DNA of 64,000 bases from Chimonanthus salicifolius (lineage: Eukaryota; Streptophyta; Magnoliopsida; Laurales; Calycanthaceae), in NCBI GenBank assembly GCA_013350335.1, contig CM023534.1:22587302-22651301 (forward strand), given 5' to 3'. Under the pieces are notes generated by a model. It saw nothing but the letters and a program-made list of their open reading frames with translations. It did no database searches and was not told where the DNA came from. Below are positions 56,901 through 64,000 of the stretch, piece after piece. The first letter of the stretch is position 1. Each line of letters begins with the position of its first letter. The position numbers were made by a program, and so were the translations under genes.

Positions 56901-57114
56901 CTTTAGCTACTCTGATATGATTTTGTAATGATAATTCAATGGTTGGATTATGTGATCTTGTTGTATGTTATTATTCATGTCTATTGTTGGGTAGACTTAT
57001 GGTATATGTTTGAGTCCATATGTTGGGATCATGTGTGACCTTTGGGCTCAACTTAACTTTCAAAAAAAAAAATCAGTCGCTTTTTGGGCCCACCCTTCGG
57101 GTCGGGGCGTGACA
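53904..57114. mobile_element. 3.2-kb solo LTR inserted in the MULE transposase
   Basis: ACCAT flanks both sides (53899-53903 and 57115-57119). The insert starts TTTAATACCCTGCCCC and ends GGGTCGGGGCGTGACA. The end is that of large plant LTR retrotransposons; the start has lost the usual TG. No retroviral gene lies in the 3211 bp, so a solo LTR is the simplest reading. GGCTCACCCCACTCACC (about 56688) and a promoter-like TCTATAAAACTGG (about 54669) fit an LTR. Small ORFs inside have no family resemblance. Confidence 0.82.
55180..55590. repeat. Array of TCGGA-N4-TCCGA palindromes in the LTR
   Basis: At least ten variants of TCGGACGTTCCGA lie within about 400 bp: for example CTCGGACGTTCCGAG (about 55271 and 55367), TTCGGATGGTCCGAG, TTCGGACTGTCCGAG, TTCGGACAATCCGAG and TTGGATGATCCGAAG. 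Each is a perfect or near-perfect short inverted repeat with a variable centre. Confidence 0.85.
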
Positions 57115-58758
57115 ACCATAATGTGTTTCTGATGGATTACACGTACAAAATCAACAGATATCATATGCCATTACTTCATATCGTTGGTGTGACAAGTTTC
57201 AATAAGAATTTCTGCTCATGCTTTGCATTTCTAAGAAATGAGAAATTTGAAGATTATGTATGAGCATTACAGATGTTTAAAAAGGTCTTCGGAGTGCAGC
57301 ATGATCGACAAGTTCTTTTGACTGATAGGGAATTGGCGTTAAAGAATGTCATTGATTTGGAGTTCCCTAATGTTGTACATATTTTGTGTTCTTGGCACAT
57401 CAATAAGAATATTTTTGCTCGTTGTAAACCTTTATTTAAGAAAATCGAAAACTGGAATGCATTTTTTACCGAATGGAATGATCTGATTGAGTCCCCAACC
57501 GAAGAAGCATTCAATACATCGTTTGAGGCATTCAAACAAAATTTTAGAGATAATTCACAGGCAGTGAACTACTTAACAAGGACATGTATCCCACATAGAA
57601 AACAATTTGTCAATGCATGGATCGGTTGGTGTTTACATTTTAAGAATCGAGCTACTTCAAGGGTTGATGGTGCACATTCTGTTCTGAAAAGTTATATAGT
57701 TATATCTACTGGTGACCTAGATGTTGTCCGAAGAAAGATAGCCCATGTCATTGAAAATCAATTTGAAGAGTTTAAGACTCAACTTGAGGATGAGAAGATT
57801 CGGTTTGCATGTGATGTGTCTATTCCTTTCTTTGATGAATTGAATGGCAAAGTTTCTCATTTCGCAATGAGTGAGGTTTACAAGCAATATGCTATGCTTA
57901 TGAACAGGTCATTTTCACCCATTTGTACGGAAGACTTTACAGCTTCAATGGGCCTACCGTGTGTGCACAAAATGCGATGGATGGACAAATTACATTTGGA
58001 TGACATACACCCATAATGGAGAATCGACTTGATCTCATTGGACGACTTGAGGATTGAAAGGAGGAGCCCTAGGGATCTATTAGATGTACACTTTGAAGGT
58101 ATTAAGAACAAATATGGACATTTGTCTTCGTATGATCAAGAGATACTCATAAATCATCTTCAAAATCTTGTCATCCATGATAAGCTAGTCAGTCACCCTA
58201 TTATGCAATATTCTAGAGGACGTCATCCAGGTCCAAGGAATTCATCATAGGGCCAAACATTTACACGTCGAGATCCTTCTGCATTTGAGATTGTAGAGAA
58301 TCAACTGAATGGAAGAAGATGCACAGTTTGCAAAAATACTGGTCATAATTCTAGAACATGTTCGAATAGAATTACTCCTTCTGCATCTGTATCTTCGAGT
58401 ATAGATTTAAATGCTGCTCCAAATCAACATGATTTTCATGAATCACAAATAGCGAGTTTCTCTCAACTTGACCAAGTAAGTGCATATTCATATCTTTGCT
58501 ACAGTCATAATAAGGTAATAAAGATTAACAACTCAAAATGTTTTTTCCACAGGATAGTGGCTCTTACAAGTTTGGTGACGAATAGACATATAGCTCTGTC
58601 ATGTCCTAAGTAAGTTCTTTTCTTAATTGATATAGATATGTATTGACCAATCGACATATAACTCTTCCATATGTTCTAATGTGATTTTCTTAAATGTTAT
58701 GTAGTGATCTGGTGATCTTAGAGATAACGACGATTTCCAAGAATGGTGGAATCAATGA

Positions 58759-59718
58759 TAAGCCAGATAGGAGTGGAAATGTATTCATTTTATACTGAAA
58801 ATGTATTCATTTCAGTATAAATATACTCTGTTGAAGATAAGAGTTTAAATATATTGATTTCAGTATATAAATGTACTTTGTTTTGATTTTTGATGAAAAT
58901 ATATCCATTTGAAGGCACATTAATATGCACATTATCTTTCATTATATGCCCCAAGTCATTTGAATAACATTCATCAGTCTCTTCCATCAGGGCAACTTGC
59001 AACATTTTAGGCCCTGTTCCCAGGCATCAAATCTCTTGCCGCAGTTGGAGTTGCATGCCCATGTTAGCATTCACCACTTCCAATGCAAACATACAAGGAC
59101 TTCATCTTCTAGGCCATGATTCTGTGGGTAACAGACAAAGTCTCAAGGGTGATTCAATGCAAACGTTATACACAATTAACTGATCCAAATCCATAATTCC
59201 AAATTATTTATTATAACATAAATATCTTGAATAAACAAAAAAGAAACTTGAAAAAACTCTTTCACATATTGTATATTATCCACATTATACACTCATTTCT
59301 CATCATTCCTCAAACTCATGCATATGGTCCAAAACTACAAAAGATGAGAATGGTGGGTGATAATATATTTCTCATGTTGTCAGCTTTTTTTTCAATGGAA
59401 TGATTGCTCTAATGCGTGTAATGATTTAATATCCCTTCTCATAGCCTTTTTGAGTGTTAAAGTTGCAATTGTCTGCTTTTGTTGTTTTCATTTGAAGCTC
59501 CTTGCTTGAGTAACCAAATGAAAATGAAGCAAACTAAGGATTTGCAGGAACTAATGAAAGCATGCATATAGGTGAAATTAAGTAGTAATACAAATAAAAG
59601 GTAGCACGATTCCTTCCTCAAATCAATTCACATTGACAATCTGATAAATAGAACATGTTCATTCAAAATATGAAATTTACAACATCTCTTTTACATGTGA
59701 ATATAAAAAAAAGGTACA
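58759..59718. other. Spacer between the convergent MULE genes (copy 2)
   Basis: Its first 150 bp match copy 1 (GAAAATGTATTCATTTCAG repeats). From about 58915 to 59640 it differs from copy 1 and no feature was recognised; it may be a further insertion or faster drift. Confidence 0.5.
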
Positions 59719-61549
59719 TCAAATAGAAGAGTTATCCGGAGCAGATGTAGAAGGTGCAGCGACAGGTGCGGTGGCTGGTGCAGAAGCAAAAGTAGGAGGT
59801 GCAGCAGGTGCATCAACTGGTGTAACAGTTGGAGGAGTGGAGGCAAGTACAGAAGCAGGTGCATCAACTGGTGCAACAGGTGGAGGAGTGGAGGCAGGTG
59901 CATGAACTGGAGGTACATATGGAATAAGTGCAGTCTGACGAGGACGGGGGCGAGAAACTGCTGGTACTCGACTTAGAACAGAACGGGGGCCAGTAGTAGC
60001 TGCAATTCCAGTCGGACGAGCAAGGGGGCCTGAAGCTGCTGCAACTCCAGTCGGACGAATAAGGGGGTCAGAAGCTGCTGCTAATCCAGTCTGACGAGCA
60101 GAGTGGCCAGAAGCTACTAATCCACTCGGCCGAACAGGGGGGCCTGAAACTGCTCCAATTGGACGACCAGGGGTACCAGATCTTGCTTCTGAAGCTGAAG
60201 CACCTGCTCCAGATGGATGAGCAAGAGTGCCAGATGCTGCTGTTGAAGCTGAAGCTGCTAATTGAAATGGATGAGCAGGGGTGCCAAATGTTGCTCCTAA
60301 AGTTGAAGCTGCTGATCCAAATGGACGAACAAGGGCAAAAGCGACTCCTACATATTCTTTAGATACCCTTGCTCGTAAACTCCCATCTGCTTCTGCTCCT
60401 AATGCTGCTGTTATCCCCCTCTCTTGTGCTATAAGCACTGCCAACCTCAAAGTATCTATAATATGATTCTGCATCACATCCAACCTTGCAGAAACCTGAT
60501 CATATCTCTAATCCATCTTCTCATCCAAAGAAGAAATGCTATCAAGAATCTGCTGCGTGTTGATTCCAGTTGATCCTTCTTGAGGAGGAGTCCCTGCCTC
60601 GCACGGCTCGGGTGCCTCACGCGCCTCATGCGCCTCAGATACCTCAGATAGCTCAGGTGCTCTAGTGGCTCAAGTTGAAGTGCCTCGACAACTTTGGGTA
60701 GCCATTTCTTACTCACTGTGTCGAGTTGGAATCCCATCTTCTTCAAAGTTGAATAATTAAAATAATCAAATCGGTCTAAGCAAACTTTACCATCGGGGGG
60801 AAGAGAGATTCCACGTTCTTCAAAAAATGAATATAGAAAAAGACCGTACAGAAGACTACATCTTCTGGTCTTCCGGCAGGCGTGCATGTGACTAATGATG
60901 ATATGGGAGAGGGCGATTTGTTTCCCATTCATGATGCACCAAATCAAAAAGACATCGAACTATGTCACAGTAGTATGCCCTTTTCTAGGGCAAAGATAGT
61001 TGACAACTATTTGATGGATGATTCGTGGTTCTAATATTAAGTTCGTCAGAGGGGGGGTCTTCTTCTCTGTAATATCTGTCCTCCCACAGATTTCGTTCAG
61101 GGCTACCAAACATCAAAGCCCTCAACATCAGTGGGCCATGTACGACTGTTGTACTTTCTAATGGTATCTTTGGGGAAATTATATAGGTGGTCTAACCTTT
61201 CCCGTGTAACAACAATTTCTTGCCCTCGGACAGATGTTTTAATCGACTCATCATCAATTCTTTCTACATTGGCATAAAATTCTTTAACTAATCTAGGATA
61301 CATATCACATTTTAATGCCAAGAAAGACCCCCAACCCTTTTTTTAAAAATAAGATTAAACTTTCAAGCCAAATTGTGTGCAAAATGAAAGGGCCACGATT
61401 TTACCAAATATATAGGACAGTGTGGAGAAATCCTCTATGTACATAGTCGCGGCTTCCGAAGATACGAAATAGTTAGGGTCGAATGCCGTGTCCTTCTTTT
61501 GTTTTTTCCCTCCCCTTGTTGAGGTTGCTTTCCTTTTCGAAGATGACAT
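59719..61549 (-). pseudogene. 'Putative plant transposon protein' (Transposase_32-type) with Ala/Pro-rich tail, copy 2
   Basis: The ATG at 61549-61547 opens a basic N-terminus (MSSSKRKATSTRGGKKQKKD). FDPNYFVSSEAATMYIEDF, SFLALKCDMYPRLVKEFYAN, VERIDDESIKTSVRGQEIVV and LDHLYNFPKD follow (to about 61120), then after frame changes IWCIMNGKQIALSHIIISHM and CSLLYGLFLYSFFEERG (60947-60800). The 254-codon end (60483-59719) is open: a short helix, then about 180 residues of Ala, Pro, Gly, Ser and Thr with repeats of the type ASGPLARPTG, ending APSTSAPDNSSI. The tail is probably disordered. The order of conserved blocks equals that of copy 1. Stops lie near 61350 and 61100-60950. Function unknown. Confidence 0.75.
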
Positions 61550-61896
61550 GGGTTAAAGGGTGATTTTTTCGAAAGAAATGAAGAAAGAGGGAGAATGGGG
61601 GTGTGATTCGAATGAAAGGGGTGTGATTCGAATGAATGGGGGTGTGATTCGAATGAATGTGTTGATTGGGGCTAACCGAACGACTGGGCTCAGGAGAGGG
61701 ACCTGCGAATGAGGGACGGGCGAACTTAGAATCAGGAAGGGGAGAGCTGAGAATGAGGGAGACACAGCCCGAGCCGGAGCCTGAGCCGGAGAGTGAAAGG
61801 GAGAGGGAGAGCTCCGATTTAGGGTTTCAAAACAAGGGACAGTGAATGAGGGAAAAATCTTAGGGTTCGACGAATCAATCGAATGAATCGTCGGTC

Positions 61897-61904
61897 TTTA
61901 TATA
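61897..61904 (-). promoter_or_regulatory. TATA box at the inner edge of the right TIR (accessory gene side)
   Basis: The minus strand reads TATATAAAG about 350 bp before the accessory gene's ATG, mirroring the left TIR. Confidence 0.55.
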
Positions 61905-62579
61905 TTAAGTTGCATTCATTCGAATGAATCAACCATTCATTCGAATGAATGCACGTTTTCAAGGCATTCATTCGAATGAATGGGTTGATTCATTCGAATG
62001 AATGATGGGACTGTCATTCGATAGGTTGTCTCTGATATATTCATTCGAATGAATCAGTTGAACAAGAGGGACTGTCATTCGACAGGTTGTCTCTGATACA
62101 TTCATTGCAATGAAGGTTGTTTCTGATACATTCATTCGAATGAATCAGTTGATTCATTCGAATGAATGCACGTTTGAAGGCATTCATTCAAATGAATCAG
62201 TTTATTCATTTGAATGAATCAGTTGAACAAGAGGGGCTGTCATTCGAATGTTTATCTCTGATACATTCATTAGAATGAATCATTCGAATGTTTCTCTTTG
62301 ATACATTCATTCGAATGAATCAGCTGATTCATTCGAATGAATGTATGTTTGAAGACATTCATTCTAATGAATCAGTTGTATACAAATGAATGTTCATTCG
62401 AATGAATGGGCTGAATAGTATTCCGTGTTACTGTTCAGCCCAATCATTCGAATGAATGCCAAAATAAACTGAGCATTCATTCGAATGAATGGAAACGCAG
62501 GGGTAAAATGATAATTTGCCACGAAAATCAGGATTCGGGTGTCTAGAGGCAGGATTTTCGGGTGTGTGTAAGTGCGGCC
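61897..62579 (-). repeat. MULE copy 2 right terminal inverted repeat
   Basis: It is the complement of the left TIR, with small duplications of the GGACTGTCATTCG block. It holds a perfect 46-bp palindrome at 62301-62346 centred on CAGCTG. Confidence 0.9.
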
Positions 62580-62588
62580 TTTAACATG

Positions 62589-62931
62589 GTATGTATAGAT
62601 AAAGAGTATTATAATTAAGAGTAGTGCTCCTAATCAGAACTTTTGGATCCTTGATAGTTGTTTGAGCCTCATCATCATTGCTCTTTGTCATCAGTGCCAC
62701 TCTGTTTATTCCGATTATTCTACACAAATATGTTTTTTTCCCTTCTTTGGATCATCTATTTGTTTGGTTTAATCACTGTGTCAATATTTTATATCTTCTA
62801 TTTCCCATCTAAATTTTTACCTTGGATTTGTTTGCATATATTTTTTAATGTGGTTCTTATCATTGAGATCATATAGATAATCTCTATCTCCTACTCCTCT
62901 GCCGACTAATTAACTATGGCATGGTGGTTCT
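62589..62931. other. No recognised feature
   Basis: AT-rich sequence between MULE copy 2 and the TRIM. The only sizeable ORF (62658-62876) is hydrophobic by composition and has no family support. Confidence 0.45.
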
Positions 62932-63235
62932 TGTTAGTAAAGTCCTACATTGCCAATGGATTTTGGGTCTTAGAGTTTATAAACACATGGACACCCTCTC
63001 CTTTCAAGTCGATTTTTAAAGATGAGTTTTACTCGTGTGTTTAGTATAGCATCAGAGCAGGGATACTACTGGGATGGGTCGGGTTCATATCTTCAGCCCT
63101 ACATGAAGGGAGAGAGTCGAGTGTCTATAACCTGGCATTAAGGGGGAGTGTTAGCAAAGTCCCACATTGCTCGTGGACCTTTGAGTCTTGAGGTTTATAA
63201 GTACATGAGCATCATCTCCTTTTTTTTTTTTAAGA
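62932..63235 (+). mobile_element. TRIM retrotransposon
   Basis: TGTTAGTAAAGTCCTACATTG (62932) and TGTTAGCAAAGTCCCACATTG (63149) begin two LTRs of about 100 bp. TAGCATCAGAGCAG (63047-63060) after the first is a near-match to the Met-tRNA primer site, and AAGGGGGAG (63140-63148) before the second is the polypurine tract. The interior is about 100 bp with no gene. The right end and TSD are blurred by a T-run at 63221. Confidence 0.78.
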
Positions 63236-63284
63236 TCAAAGTATCCAAACATCTCACCTTACTAATCCTTAGAACATGTGATGT

Positions 63285-64000
63285 AGGTTAGGTAGGATTA
63301 AGAATACCCAACCTTGGATTATAACGGAAGCTTGAATAATTTCTTACATAACTCGATCGCAAAATAAATTAAAATAATTATGCTGAATAGTCCAAGAAAC
63401 AACAATACCCAATGCCGCCCAAATTCCTGATTGATCTCTAATAGACCACCGTCCACATGTCTGGACTCAAACTGGGTCTGCAATGGTTCGTACCTCACTG
63501 CTATGTGACGATTCAAACAATTCTTGCAACAACTGCCTCACATGATTAACTAGGCTGCACGTTAGCAACAGACGCTGCTGCCCGGCGAAAGTGCTGGTCT
63601 CCAATGAAAGTGGGTGGGAGAAGAATCTCAGATTATTCTCCTGCTTTGGACTTGCAGCAAATCCAGTAATAATGGCTGGCTGCAACCGTCTTAGACACCT
63701 CAGGACTTGAGCATGCGAATAAAAAAACTTCTGCAACTTCTGCAGGAAACTTATAGCGGAAACCATAACGAAAATTCAGTGTCTGAATAAATTCTCCAAC
63801 TCACTGACATTGGCTGGTTGTAGGACTGTAACACAGTCTGAACTGGCTGCAATTGCAATGAAACTGGGCCTGACGTGGGATCAATAGCACTCCCCAATCT
63901 GCTGCAAACCCACTTGAATAAGAGCCAAATCCTCTTGTTGATTGCTGGTATTCACAAGCACTCCAAGAAGGAAAAGAACCAACCCACATGTCTACAACTA
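63285..64000 (-). repeat. Retroelement fragment running off the window
   Basis: The first 150 bp are the inverted match of 48555-48720. The rest is rich in TGCAACTGC-type words on either strand and has no protein of a known family. It continues past the window, so its nature is open. Confidence 0.45.

Larger units (their letters stand above)
53269..58758 (+). pseudogene. MULE transposase, FAR1-related (copy 2, interrupted by an LTR)
   Basis: The ATG at 53269 opens MEFVEGCFESREDLINYVKN. The DNA-binding region follows (53437-53667: YSRQCNCPFEVKGKQIVDGS, WKLTIKNLEHNHDISD), then NPDIGISAADLYNF (from about 53690). The LTR (53904-57114) splits the gene. Beyond it are Asp in LMDYTYK (57135-57137) and an open frame at 57273-58016 with LTDRELALKN (second Asp, 57324-57326) and ILCSWHINKNI. 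In TSRVDGAHSVLKSY the third catalytic residue is Asp instead of Glu (57666-57668). The SWIM-like CTEDFTASMGLPCVHKM and, after a TAA at about 58015, the knuckle CTVCKNTGHNSRTC (about 58330) follow. The intron at 58476-58552 is kept; a TAG lies in the next exon. Inactive, but much less decayed than copy 1. Confidence 0.9.
52115..62579. mobile_element. MULE copy 2: two convergent genes between long inverted repeats, split by an LTR
   Basis: The left end GGTCGCACTTACACACACC and the complement of the right end GGCCGCACTTACACACACC match. TTTAACAT flanks the element (52107-52114 and 62580-62587); the next base G also agrees, so the TSD is 8 or 9 bp. Length is 10465 bp, or about 7.25 kb without the LTR at 53904-57114. 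Gene order, orientation and TIR design equal those of copy 1, but the TIR sequence has diverged (ATTCATTCGAATGAAT rather than CATTCGTTCGAATGAACG). The two copies are thus separate insertions of one family. Confidence 0.93.

Noticed and set aside
1..64000. tRNA, rRNA or snoRNA genes
   Set aside because: No cloverleaf, A/B box pair or rRNA sequence was found; the tRNA-like matches are retrotransposon primer binding sites.

Overview
This is plant nuclear DNA, almost certainly from an angiosperm. It is AT-rich and most of it is decayed, nested transposable elements. The only host gene I can support is an intact, intronless DUF247 gene on the minus strand (45620-47032). The plant assignment rests on that family, on plant-type Ty1/copia, Ty3/gypsy, TRIM, LINE, hAT-MITE and Mutator-like (MULE) elements, and on a plant-specific 'putative plant transposon protein' gene. 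I cannot name the species.

Layout. 1-2940: 3' half of a copia element. 4084-11982: a long-LTR retrotransposon that kept only gag. 12925-13295: a MITE with an 8-bp target site duplication (TSD). 15207-21629: MULE copy 1. 22790-27277: a 5'-truncated LINE with a polyA tail and a 14-bp TSD, interrupted by a 1045-bp hAT-like element and by a TRIM that itself holds a second TRIM. 29025-31813: three small hAT-like elements. 32052-36620: a retrotransposon with 176-bp LTRs, one of them split by a solo LTR of the 4084-11982 family. 36684-42854: an internally deleted Ty3/gypsy element (minus strand) whose chromodomain is split by a 2.66-kb solo LTR. 45620-47032: the DUF247 gene. 49143-50446: a long-period tandem repeat. 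51178-51535: a hAT-like MITE. 52115-62579: MULE copy 2, with a 3.2-kb LTR inside its transposase gene. 62932-64000: a TRIM and part of another retroelement. Many boundaries were fixed by reading TSDs directly.

The most interesting system is the MULE pair. Each copy has long terminal inverted repeats built from dozens of variants of a short palindrome centred on TTCGAA, with a TATA box at the inner edge of each repeat. Two convergent genes face each other: a FAR1-like MULE transposase (plus strand) and a gene for a 'putative plant transposon protein' with a long Ala/Pro-rich repeat tail (minus strand). The two copies have different TSDs (TGTAGAAA and TTTAACAT), so they are independent insertions of the same two-gene element. 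The layout recalls MuDR (mudrA/mudrB), but the second gene is of a different family. Both copies are now pseudogenised.

Dense arrays of short inverted repeats recur in the terminal regions of three unrelated element families here: TTCGAA-centred in the MULE ends, TCGGA-N4-TCCGA in the 53904-57114 LTR, and CCGA...TCGG in the 4084-11982 LTRs. Everything here was read by eye; no alignment or database search was run.
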